NCBI GenBank assembly: GCA_900315585.1
Contig: OMZP01000001.1
Coordinates: 12,923-76,922 of the forward strand
Direction of reading: 5' to 3'
DNA length: 64,000 nt
Origin: an uncultured Eubacteriales bacterium
Lineage (GTDB): Bacteria > Bacillota > Clostridia > Christensenellales > Aristaeellaceae
The notes beneath the pieces were generated by a model. That model ran no database searches, was not told the origin of the DNA, and saw only the letters and a program-made list of their open reading frames with translations. Positions 16,818 to 24,602 of the stretch are shown here, piece after piece. The stretch's first letter is position 1; each line of letters opens with the position of its first letter. The translations under genes were made by a program, and so were the position numbers.

Positions 16818-19331
16818 TTACTTGTCCAGCAGCGCCAGGGCTTCGTCGATCAGCGCGTCGGAGGTGTCCAGGCAGCGCATGGACAGGGCGGAGTTGTGAG
16901 CGCCCTCGGAGTTCTCCACGTAGCAGAAGTCGAAGTACCACTGGGCCTGGCGGTGCAGCTTGCGCACGGCGTCCAGGTCCTCCTCGGACCAGGCGCCGGA
17001 TTGCGCGGCCTCGGCCAGCTTGTCCTTCATGGCGCTCAGCTTGTTGCCCACTTCACTCTCCCGTCCGGTGACCTTCTCCTGGATGTCGTGGACGAACGCG
17101 ACCATGTCGGTGTCCCGGTGGCAGGTGGCGCAGCTCTCCAGCAGGGATTCGCTCTCCAGCGGGCTGACCAGCTTGTGGCTGTGGTAGGCGACGCCGGAAT
17201 CGGTGGTCTCCGTGGGCATGTGGCAGTCCGCGCAGGAGAGGAAATTGGCGTGCTTGCCGGCCAGGAAGGTCTCCATCTCCGGGTGCTGGGCCTTGAGCAG
17301 GCGGGTGCCGGTGCTCTCCTGGGTCCAGTCGGCGAAGTCCATCTCGTCGTAGTAGGCCAGGATGGCTTCGGGCGTCATGGCCTCCACGCTGTCGTAGGGC
17401 ATCATGGTCTCGCTGTCGGCGGGGGTGAAGTAGTATTCGATGTGGCACTGGCCGCAGGACAGCGTGGCCGGATGGATGGCGCTGACGTTCTCGCCCAGGG
17501 CCTCGTTCACGTACTGGTGGGTGACCACCATCGCGCCGCCGTTGCCGGTGTCGTCGCCGTGGCAGGTGTAGCAGTTGACGTTGGTGGTCATCTGGGCCAT
17601 CACGTCGTCAAAGGGCATGGAATACACGCCCACGCCCTCCTGCTCCACCAGCTTGTGGAAGTCCGGCGTCTTGCAGGTCAGGCAGTTGGCCTTGGGATGG
17701 GGGCGCTGGGTCTTGGCCACGTCCTCCAGGGTGTACTCGTGGCCGCGGGCGCTGCCGTAGTCCTTGGCGAAGCCATAGCCCTCGTAGAGGTTCACCAGGT
17801 AGGGGTCCTGCTCCAGGTAGTCCGTCACGTAGCTGTTTTCCTTGTTCGCTCCCATGGACACCACGATGGCGGGCAGGGCGGCGGACAGGTCCGCAGTGTC
17901 GCTGACTTCGGCTTCCCCGGCAGCAGCTTCCTCAGCGGCGGCCTCGGTGGCGGGACGCGGGCGCATGTATTGGTCGGCGTCGCCGGTCGCCTCTGCGGTC
18001 GCCTCTGCGGTCGCTTCCTCAGTAGAAGCGGCTTCGATTGCCGGACGGGGGCGCATGTACTGGTCGGCGTCGCCGGTCGCTTCGGCGGTCGCCTCTGCGG
18101 GTGCTTCCTCAGCGGCGGCTTCGGCGGCGGGACGGGGGCGCATATACTTGTCGGCGTCGTCGGTCGCCTCATTGGTAGCTTCCTCGGCGGGCGCTTCCTC
18201 AGTAGAAGCGGCTTCGATTGCCGGACGGGGGCGCATGTACTTCTCGGCGTCGCCGGTCGCCTCGGCGGTCGCCTCTGCGGGCGCTTCCTCAGCGGCTTCG
18301 ATTACCGGACGCGGGCGCATGTACTTGTCGGCGTCGCCGGTCGCCTCATTGGTTGCGGCTTCTTCGGCCGGCGCTTCCTCTGCGGCCTCGATCGCCGGAC
18401 GGGGGCGCATGTACTGCATGGCGTTCGCGGCGACACCGGTGGCGGCGGCCTCCAGCTCGGCCACCCGCGCCTCGGCCTCGTCGGCCCGGCTCTCGGCTTC
18501 GCTGGCCGCGGTCTCGAGCTCCGCGATGCGGGCCTCCAGCTCGGCGATGCGGGCATCGTCGGCGGGGGCGGCGGCTCCGGAGCCGGAGGCCTGGGCGAGG
18601 ATGTCGTCCACGGCTTCCTTCACGGAACCGGCGGAGAAGACCAGGGACGAGCTTGTGATGGCGTCCGCGTCGGCGGACTGGGCCTCCACGATGGCGCTCG
18701 CCCACTCCTCGCGGATGGCGTCGGTCATCAGGTCGTTGTCACCGGAGGAGGTGATGGCGCAGTCGGCGATTTTGCCGCCCTCGATGGTCGCGTCCACCTT
18801 CACGGTGCTGAAATCGTTGGTGCGCTCGGCGGAGTAGGTGCCGTCGGCATAGGCCCCGGCCTCCGCGGGTGCTTCGGTGGGTTCTTCCGCAGGTTCTTCC
18901 ACGGGTTCCTCGGTGGGCTCCTCGATGGGCGCTTCCGCGGGCGCCTCGGAGGGCTCCTTCAAGCCCGCCTGGACCAGGATGTCGTCCACGGCTTCCTTCA
19001 CGGACCCGGCGGAATACACCAGGGACGCGCTGGTGATGGCGTCCACGTCCGCGGACTGGCCCTCCACGATGGCGCTGGCCCATTCCTCGCGGATGGCGTC
19101 GGTCATCAGGTCGCTTTCGCCGGAGGAGGTGATCTCACAGTCGGTGATCCTGCCGCCGTCGATGATCGCGTCCACCTTCACGGTGCTGAACTGGTTGGTG
19201 CGCTCGGCGGTGTAGGGGCCGGGGTTCTGGTAGGAGACCGGCTTGCCGCCGATGAGCCCGCTGGCGAATACCACCGCGAGGATCAGCAGGACCGCGGACA
19301 CGCCAAGCTTGAAAATCGTCGTCTTTTCCAT
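16818..19331 (-). CDS. nrfA: Membrane-anchored fusion: two FMN-binding domains, coiled coil, YMRPRP repeats and NrfA-type pentahaem nitrite reductase
   Basis: The 837-residue protein is predicted to reduce nitrite to ammonium outside the membrane. An N-terminal anchor (7-28) is followed by two FMN-binding domains (about 38-120 and 163-245), each ending in a flavinylation-like motif, DAITSAS near residue 96 and DAITSSS near 221. A coiled coil (255-300) and six YMRPRP repeats (about 305-455) lead to the NrfA domain. That domain has the catalytic-haem motif CLTCK (near 547) and CYTCH, CGQCH, CADCH and CATCH (near 585, 624, 699 and 733). Active-site elements ARGHEY, HIEYYF and KAQHPE are present. 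It starts one base after the rnfB stop, and no nrfH is seen. Electrons probably arrive through covalent FMN from Rnf; this is inference. Confidence 0.88.
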   Translation of the reverse strand: MEKTTIFKLGVSAVLLILAVVFASGLIGGKPVSYQNPGPYTAERTNQFSTVKVDAIIDGGRITDCEITSSGESDLMTDAIREEWASAIVEGQSADVDAITSASLVYSAGSVKEAVDDILVQAGLKEPSEAPAEAPIEEPTEEPVEEPAEEPTEAPAEAGAYADGTYSAERTNDFSTVKVDATIEGGKIADCAITSSGDNDLMTDAIREEWASAIVEAQSADADAITSSSLVFSAGSVKEAVDDILAQASGSGAAAPADDARIAELEARIAELETAASEAESRADEAEARVAELEAAATGVAANAMQYMRPRPAIEAAEEAPAEEAATNEATGDADKYMRPRPVIEAAEEAPAEATAEATGDAEKYMRPRPAIEAASTEEAPAEEATNEATDDADKYMRPRPAAEAAAEEAPAEATAEATGDADQYMRPRPAIEAASTEEATAEATAEATGDADQYMRPRPATEAAAEEAAAGEAEVSDTADLSAALPAIVVSMGANKENSYVTDYLEQDPYLVNLYEGYGFAKDYGSARGHEYTLEDVAKTQRPHPKANCLTCKTPDFHKLVEQEGVGVYSMPFDDVMAQMTTNVNCYTCHGDDTGNGGAMVVTHQYVNEALGENVSAIHPATLSCGQCHIEYYFTPADSETMMPYDSVEAMTPEAILAYYDEMDFADWTQESTGTRLLKAQHPEMETFLAGKHANFLSCADCHMPTETTDSGVAYHSHKLVSPLESESLLESCATCHRDTDMVAFVHDIQEKVTGRESEVGNKLSAMKDKLAEAAQSGAWSEEDLDAVRKLHRQAQWYFDFCYVENSEGAHNSALSMRCLDTSDALIDEALALLDK
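17950..18420 (-). repeat. Six coding repeats (YMRPRP units) in the NrfA fusion
   Basis: Tandem units of roughly 28-32 codons, each with a constant YMRPRP(A/V)IEAA-like head and a variable Ala/Glu/Thr-rich tail containing GDAD(K/Q). Near-identical DNA between copies suggests recent expansion. The segment separates the FMN domains from the haem domain. Confidence 0.85.
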
Positions 19332-19332
19332 G

Positions 19333-20148
19333 TTACACGGCCTCCCTTTGCATGTATTCCGCCGGAGGCAGGGTGATGGCCTTCATCGGGCACTTCAGGG
19401 CACACTTGCCGCACTGCACGCAGTTTTCGTAGGTCACCTGGGCCAGGCCGGCTTCCACGTGGATGGCGTCGTGCTCGCACTGGCGGGTGCACACGCCGCA
19501 TCCGATGCAGCCCACGGCGCAGACCTTCTTCACCAGCGGCCCGCGGTCGTGGTTGGAGCAGCGCACGCTGACCCGCTTGGATTCGGGTACCAGTTCGATC
19601 AGGCCCTTGGGGCAGGCCTTCACGCACAGCCCGCAGCCCACGCACTTCTTGCGGTTCACGAAGGCCACGCCGTCCTTCACCTGGATGGCGTCCTGGGGGC
19701 AGACCGTGGCGCAGGATCCGAAGCCCAGGCAGCCGAAGGCGCAGTCGGTGACGTTCAGGCCGGAGAGCACGGCGCTGCGGCAGTCCATCACGCCGATGTA
19801 GTTGCCCTGGTTGTGGGTCACCTCGCAGCTGCCCGCGCAGCGCACGAAGGCCACCTTCCGCTCCACGGCCTCGGCATCCACGCCCATGATGGACGCGATC
19901 TGCTTGGCCACGGGCGCGCCGCCCACGGGGCAGCCGCCCACCGGGGCATCGCCGTTTACGATGGCGGCGGCCATGGCGTCGCAGCCGGCGAAGCCGCAGG
20001 CGCCGCAGTTGTTGCCGGGCAGAACCTCGCGCACGGCGCTCTCCCGCTCGTCCACCTTGACTTCAAATTTCTTGCCGGTGTAGACCAGGCCCGCGCCGAC
20101 CACGAGGCCGATCACGGCGATCACCAGCGTCGTAATGAGAATCGTCAT
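19333..20148 (-). CDS. rnfB: Rnf complex subunit B, ferredoxin-accepting iron-sulfur protein
   Basis: RnfB takes electrons from ferredoxin into the Rnf membrane complex. The 271-residue protein has an N-terminal anchor (about 1-25), the Fe-S domain motif NNCGACGFAGCDAM and C-terminal ferredoxin-type clusters, including CLGFGSCATVCP, CVGCGLCVKACP, CIGCGVCTRQC and CVQCGKCALKCP. It is followed after a single base by the NrfA fusion, which links Rnf electron entry to the cytochrome. Confidence 0.94.
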   Translation of the reverse strand: MTILITTLVIAVIGLVVGAGLVYTGKKFEVKVDERESAVREVLPGNNCGACGFAGCDAMAAAIVNGDAPVGGCPVGGAPVAKQIASIMGVDAEAVERKVAFVRCAGSCEVTHNQGNYIGVMDCRSAVLSGLNVTDCAFGCLGFGSCATVCPQDAIQVKDGVAFVNRKKCVGCGLCVKACPKGLIELVPESKRVSVRCSNHDRGPLVKKVCAVGCIGCGVCTRQCEHDAIHVEAGLAQVTYENCVQCGKCALKCPMKAITLPPAEYMQREAV

Positions 20149-20164
20149 AACGCCCGCACCTCCC

Positions 20165-20746
20165 TCAGAACGACAGGCCGCCGAAGCCCATGAAAGCGAT
20201 GGACATCAGGGCCGCCGAGATCAGCACGATGGGCGCGCCGCGCAGCGGGGCGGGCAGGTCCTCCTCGCGGATGCGGCTGCGGATGCTGGCCAGCAGCACG
20301 ATGGCCAGGGTGTAGCCCACGGCCGTGCCGAAGCCGGACAGCACGCTCTCGATGAAGTTGTAGCCGTCCTGCACGTTGGTCAGGGCCACGCCCAGCACCG
20401 CGCAGTTGGTGGTGATCAGGGGCAGGTAGATGCCCAGCGCCTTGTAGATGGCGGGAGACTTCTTCTTCAGGAACATCTCCACGATCTGCACCAGCGCGGC
20501 GATCACCAGGATGAACACGATGGTCTTCATGAAGTCCAGGCCCAGGGGAGCCAGGACATAGTCGTACAGCAGGCTGGCCACGCCGCTGGCGATGGTGATG
20601 ACGAAGATCACCGCCACGCCCAGGGAGGCCGAGGCCTTCATCTGCTTGGACACGCCCAGGAACGAGCAAATGCCCAGGAACTGGTTCAGCACCACGTTGT
20701 TGATGATGGCGCTGGAGATGATGATCAGCAGCAGGTTGTGGTTCAC
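20165..20746 (-). CDS. rnfA: Rnf complex subunit A
   Basis: The 193-residue integral membrane subunit has six spans. Conserved half-membrane cysteines lie in NQFLGICSFLG and LITTNCAVLGVAL, where a membrane [2Fe-2S] cluster is held between RnfA and RnfE. It starts with GTG overlapping the rnfE stop (GTGA), so translation is coupled. Length and motifs are typical. Confidence 0.95.
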   Translation of the reverse strand: MNHNLLLIIISSAIINNVVLNQFLGICSFLGVSKQMKASASLGVAVIFVITIASGVASLLYDYVLAPLGLDFMKTIVFILVIAALVQIVEMFLKKKSPAIYKALGIYLPLITTNCAVLGVALTNVQDGYNFIESVLSGFGTAVGYTLAIVLLASIRSRIREEDLPAPLRGAPIVLISAALMSIAFMGFGGLSF

Positions 20747-21426
20747 TTGCCCGTCACCTCCTCAGCATGGTCGCACACCCGGGTGCAGCCGGCGCACATC
20801 CCGTCGCAGCCGCTCTCCACCAGCTTGCGCTGGCGGGTCTTGATGCCCAGGGCGTTCTGCACCGCGATGATCAGCGCGATGATCAGGAAGGCTCCCGGAG
20901 GCTGGATGAAGATGCCCATGGGCTCCACCCCCGCCGGCAGCACCTGGGCGCCGAAGGCGGTGCCGTTGCCCAGCACCTCGCGGAGCAGGCCCGCCAGGGT
21001 CAGCGCCACGGTGAAGCCCAGGCCCATGCCCAGGCCGTCCATCACGGACAGGCCGACGCTGTGCTTGTTGGCGTAGGCTTCGGCGCGGCCCAGGATGATG
21101 CAGTTCACCACGATCAGGGGAATGTAGATGCCCAGCGCCTCATACAGCGAGGGCAGGTAGGCCTCGATGAGCAGCTCCGTCACCGTGACCAGGCTGGCCA
21201 CGATCACGATGTAGGCGGGCAGGCGAACCTGATCCGGGATCGCCTTGCGCAGCGCGCTGATCACCAGGTTCGACAGGATCAGCACCGCCGTGGTGGACAG
21301 GCCCATGCCGATGCCGTTCATCGCGCGGGTGGAGACCGCCAGCGTGGGGCACATGCCCAGCATCAGGATCAGCGTGGGGTTCTCCTTGACGAGGCCGTTG
21401 TACAGGCGTTCAAGGTACTTTTTCAT
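20743..21426 (-). CDS. rnfE: Rnf complex subunit E
   Basis: The 227-residue membrane subunit is homologous to RnfA, with the matching cysteine sites MLGMCPTLAVS and VVNCIILGRAEA. The C terminus carries an extra cysteine cluster CDGMCAGCTRVC not needed for the canonical fold; it could bind metal. The ATG overlaps the preceding rnfDG stop by one base (TGATG). Confidence 0.94.
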   Translation of the reverse strand: MKKYLERLYNGLVKENPTLILMLGMCPTLAVSTRAMNGIGMGLSTTAVLILSNLVISALRKAIPDQVRLPAYIVIVASLVTVTELLIEAYLPSLYEALGIYIPLIVVNCIILGRAEAYANKHSVGLSVMDGLGMGLGFTVALTLAGLLREVLGNGTAFGAQVLPAGVEPMGIFIQPPGAFLIIALIIAVQNALGIKTRQRKLVESGCDGMCAGCTRVCDHAEEVTGK

Positions 21427-23006
21427 CAGTCGCTGCCTCCCTTCACCGTGGTATGGAAGAAGTCCAGGGCGGCGTTCACGGCGTTGACCACGGCCCCGGA
21501 GGTGGTGGACGCGCCGGACACGGTGTCGATCTGGTTGTCCTCGGTGGAGCCGCCGGCCTTGTTCAGCACGAAGGCGGGCACGTTCTTGCCGGCGAACTGG
21601 CCCTTGAACGCGTCCTCGTCCACCCGCATGCCCATGCCGGGCGTCTCGTGCAGCTCCGTGAAGGAGATGCCGTTCACGGCGCCGTCCGGGGCGATGCCCA
21701 CGGCCAGGGTGATGTTGCCGTCGAAGCCGTCGGCGGTGGTGACGCTCACGACGTAGCCCGCCACCTCGTCCCCGGCGGTCTTGCCCACGAAGACTTCGTT
21801 GATGGTGGCGCGGCCGAAGCTCGTGCCGTACACGTTGCCGTCCAGAGCGGCCACGGCCTCATCCAGGGCGGCGTCCACGTCGAAGTGATCCGCCTCCGGG
21901 ACCACCACCTGGTAGCTGGCGGCGCTGGCGGCGCGCTTCTGATCCTCGATGGTGTCCTTGGTCATGGAGTATACGCCGGAGAGGGCCAGGCCCGCGATCA
22001 GCGTGATGACGGTCAGCACGATCACCGGGCGGGGAATGCGCTCCAGCAGCGGCTTTTTGGCCTCCTGCCAGGAGTGCTGCCGGAACCTGCGGAAGGCCAG
22101 GGGCTTGGGAATCACGTAGGTGTCGATCAGGGGGGTGAACAGGTTGGCGCTGATGACGGAATAGCTGAAGGAGTCCGCCGCGCCGCCCTTGATGCGGAAC
22201 AGCGCGCCCAGCACGCCGATCAGCACGCCGTAGACGGTCTGTCCGAGCCGGCCCACGGGGCTGGTCACGTAGTCGGTGGCCATGTAGAACGCGCCCATCA
22301 CCACGCCGCCGCCGCACAGGTGCGCCAGCAGGAAGCCGGGCTTGAAGCCCTGGCCGCCGAACAGGCCCATGCTCACCGTGAAGGCGATCAGCACGGAGAA
22401 GCAGATCTGGCCGTGGATGATGTCCATGGCCCACAGCACCAGGCCGCCCACCAGCAAGGCCAGCACCGAGCCGCCGATGACGCCGTTGGCCGTGCCGAGG
22501 AACATCTTCGTGATGTCCACGGCCTCGCCGGCCTTCAACAGGGCCATCGGGGTCGCGCCGGAGACGCCGTCCACGATCTGGTAGGTGCTCATGGCGCTGC
22601 CGAAGGAGATCAGCAGGAAGCAGCGGGCCGCCAGGGCCGGGTTCAGGAAGTTCTTGCCCAGGCCGCCGAAGCAGCACTTCACCACGATGATGGCGAACAC
22701 GCTGCCGATGATCGGTATGCTCAGCGGCACGCTGGGGGAGAGGCTCAGGGCCAGCATCAGGCCCGTCACCACGGCGCTGCCGTCCTTCCAGGTGTCCGGC
22801 TTGTGGCAGATCTTGTCGAAGACGAACTCCGACGCCACCGCCGCCACCACCGCGCACAGCACGATCAGGAAGGCGTGCACGCCGTTGACGAAGATACCCA
22901 CCAGGGTCGCGGGCATCAGCGACAGGGCCACCACGCGCATGATGAACTCGGTGGTCCACTTGTCCCGCGCGTGGGGACTGGAGGAGAGGTTCAGAGCGGT
23001 GTTCAC
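21426..23006 (-). CDS. rnfDG: Fused Rnf subunits D and G
   Basis: A single 526-residue product carries an RnfD half (about 1-330), with multiple spans and the covalent FMN site DGVSGATPMALLK, and an RnfG half (about 345-520). The RnfG half has its own anchor PRPVIVLTVITLIAGLALSGV, an FMN-binding domain and the site DTVSGASTTSG. The subunits are normally separate genes. GTG at 23006 overlaps the rnfC stop (GTGA), which fixes the start. The reading frame is open throughout the junction, so the fusion looks genuine. The FMN-linked residue in RnfG is Ser in place of the usual Thr. Confidence 0.9.
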   Translation of the reverse strand: MNTALNLSSSPHARDKWTTEFIMRVVALSLMPATLVGIFVNGVHAFLIVLCAVVAAVASEFVFDKICHKPDTWKDGSAVVTGLMLALSLSPSVPLSIPIIGSVFAIIVVKCCFGGLGKNFLNPALAARCFLLISFGSAMSTYQIVDGVSGATPMALLKAGEAVDITKMFLGTANGVIGGSVLALLVGGLVLWAMDIIHGQICFSVLIAFTVSMGLFGGQGFKPGFLLAHLCGGGVVMGAFYMATDYVTSPVGRLGQTVYGVLIGVLGALFRIKGGAADSFSYSVISANLFTPLIDTYVIPKPLAFRRFRQHSWQEAKKPLLERIPRPVIVLTVITLIAGLALSGVYSMTKDTIEDQKRAASAASYQVVVPEADHFDVDAALDEAVAALDGNVYGTSFGRATINEVFVGKTAGDEVAGYVVSVTTADGFDGNITLAVGIAPDGAVNGISFTELHETPGMGMRVDEDAFKGQFAGKNVPAFVLNKAGGSTEDNQIDTVSGASTTSGAVVNAVNAALDFFHTTVKGGSD

Positions 23007-24352
23007 TTGTTGGCCCCCCCTTCCGCGCGCTTGCGCGCCAGTATTTCGGATTTGGCCTGCTTGAAGGTCTGCATCAGCGGCCGCTTGGCCGGGCAGATGT
23101 AGGTGCAGGAGCCGCACTGGATGCACTCCAGGCCGTAGAGCTTCTTTTCATAGCGGGCGAGGTCGCCCAGGACCGCGGCGTCCGCCATCAGCTGGGGCAG
23201 CAGCCCCATCGGGCACACCGTGGCGCAGCGGCCGCAGTGCAGGCAGGCGGTCATCTGGCGCTCGGCCAGCTCGTTGGGGTCCTCCGCCAGCAGGGTCAGG
23301 CCGTTGTTCTGCTTCTGGATGGGCACGTCCAGGCTGGTGAGGGCGATGCCCATCATCGGGCCGCCCGCCAGGGCCTTTTTGAGGGTCGCGCCTGCCTTGA
23401 TGCCGCCGGCGTGCTCCAGGAGCTCGGAAAAGCTGGTGCCCACCCGGACGATGAAGTTGCCGGGGTTGGCCGCGGCCTCGCCGGTGAGGGTCAGGCACTG
23501 GGAATACAGCGGCTCGTTGTACAGCGCGGCCCGCTGGACGGCGTAGAGGGTGCCCACGTTGTCCACGATGCAGCCCACGTCCGCGGGCAGCTTCGCCACG
23601 GGGAAGTCCACCCCGGCGATGGCCTGGATCAGGCTGCGCTCGCCGCCCTGGGGATACTTGGTCTTCATGGCCCGCACCGACACGCGGGCCTTGCCGGAGG
23701 CCGCGCCCTGCATGGCGGCGATGGCCTCGGGCTTGTTGTCCTCGATGGCGATCACGCCCTCGGCGTTGGGGAACAGCCGCAGCACCAGCTCCAGGCCCTC
23801 CACGATCTCCGGGGCCTTGGTGCGCATCAGCTGGTCGTTGCCGGTCAGGTAGGGCTCGCACTCCGCGCCGTTGGCGATGACATAGCGGATGGCCGCCGGG
23901 TCGCGGGGCTTCAGCTTCACGTGGGTGGGGAAGCCCGCGCCGCCCAGGCCCACCACGCCGGCCTCCTGCACGCGGCGGAGGATGTCGTCGTTGGTGACGG
24001 CGTCCGGGTCCTCCCGGCGGCTGTAGTCCGCCGCGGGGGTGAACTGGCCGTCGTTGTCGATGACGATGCACTCCATCATGCCCCCGCCGAGCACGCGCCG
24101 CTTTTCCACGGCCTTCACGGTGCCGGAGCAGGAGGAGGCGATGTGGGCGGAGACGAAACCGTCCGCCTCGGCGATGCGCTGGCCCACCAGCACGGCGTCG
24201 CCCTTTTTAACGATGGGCCTGGCGGGCTTCCCGATGTGCTGGGACAGGGGGAATACCATTTCGCCCGCGGGCAGGAATTCGCGCAGTGGCACGTCCCGGC
24301 TCAGCTCCTTGTGGCCGGCCGGATGGACGCCGCCGCGAAAGGTGTCCTTCAA
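23003..24352 (-). CDS. rnfC: Rnf complex subunit C, NADH-oxidising flavoprotein
   Basis: Carries the NAD(H) and FMN site of the Rnf ion-pumping complex. The 449-residue protein has GLGGAGFPTHVKL for nucleotide binding and two C-terminal [4Fe-4S] motifs, CLHCGRCATVCP and CIQCGSCTYICP. Initiation is at TTG (24352) with GAAGGGAG upstream. It is the first gene of the minus-strand operon rnfC-DG-E-A-B-nrfA fusion, with resB and ccsA behind. Confidence 0.94.
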   Translation of the reverse strand: MKDTFRGGVHPAGHKELSRDVPLREFLPAGEMVFPLSQHIGKPARPIVKKGDAVLVGQRIAEADGFVSAHIASSCSGTVKAVEKRRVLGGGMMECIVIDNDGQFTPAADYSRREDPDAVTNDDILRRVQEAGVVGLGGAGFPTHVKLKPRDPAAIRYVIANGAECEPYLTGNDQLMRTKAPEIVEGLELVLRLFPNAEGVIAIEDNKPEAIAAMQGAASGKARVSVRAMKTKYPQGGERSLIQAIAGVDFPVAKLPADVGCIVDNVGTLYAVQRAALYNEPLYSQCLTLTGEAAANPGNFIVRVGTSFSELLEHAGGIKAGATLKKALAGGPMMGIALTSLDVPIQKQNNGLTLLAEDPNELAERQMTACLHCGRCATVCPMGLLPQLMADAAVLGDLARYEKKLYGLECIQCGSCTYICPAKRPLMQTFKQAKSEILARKRAEGGANK

Positions 24353-24399
24353 GGTCCTCGACTCCCTTCGTTTTATTTTTTCTTTACAATCCTATCCTA

Positions 24400-24416
24400 T
24401 CGGGCATACTGCCCGA
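24400..24416. promoter_or_regulatory. Palindromic operator candidate upstream of rnfC
   Basis: A perfect 17-base inverted repeat, TCGGGCAtacTGCCCGA, lies between the rnfC start and the likely rnfC promoter, where a repressor would block the operon. The regulator is not identifiable here. Confidence 0.5.
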
Positions 24417-24435
24417 CGATGAGTGATATATAATT

Positions 24436-24472
24436 CTATCATATATTTAGTAGGTTTGTAAATGGCAACTGG
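24436..24472 (-). promoter_or_regulatory. Putative rnfC operon promoter
   Basis: On the minus strand TTTACA, an 18-base spacer and TAGAAT lie in the only AT-rich stretch upstream of rnfC. Moderate match; boundaries approximate. Confidence 0.4.
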
Positions 24473-24524
24473 CATTAAAAAGGTTGCAAAAGCCTTCAAA
24501 AAGGAACGGTTCGATGATTTTTCC

Positions 24525-24553
24525 TTTACATTTATGCCGGTTTATAGTAAAAT
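24525..24553 (+). promoter_or_regulatory. PTS operon promoter
   Basis: TTTACA, 17-base spacer, TAAAAT, with a leader of roughly 40 bases before the EIIBCA gene. No antiterminator structure is visible in this leader. Confidence 0.6.
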
Positions 24554-24602
24554 GAAGGGGATCAAGGGCGCGAGCCTGAGAAAACGTTAAGGGGGAGAAA
24601 AC

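Noticed and set aside
16698..19376. An 892-codon open frame on the plus strand opposite the NrfA fusion
   Set aside because: It mirrors the GC-rich codon pattern of the real gene, encodes low-complexity Gly/Val/Leu/His sequence with no domain, and overlaps a frame with clear haem and FMN motifs.
24555..24602. Antiterminator (RAT/BglG-type) leader for the PTS operon
   Set aside because: The leader is only about 40 bases with no terminator stem or recognisable RAT sequence.
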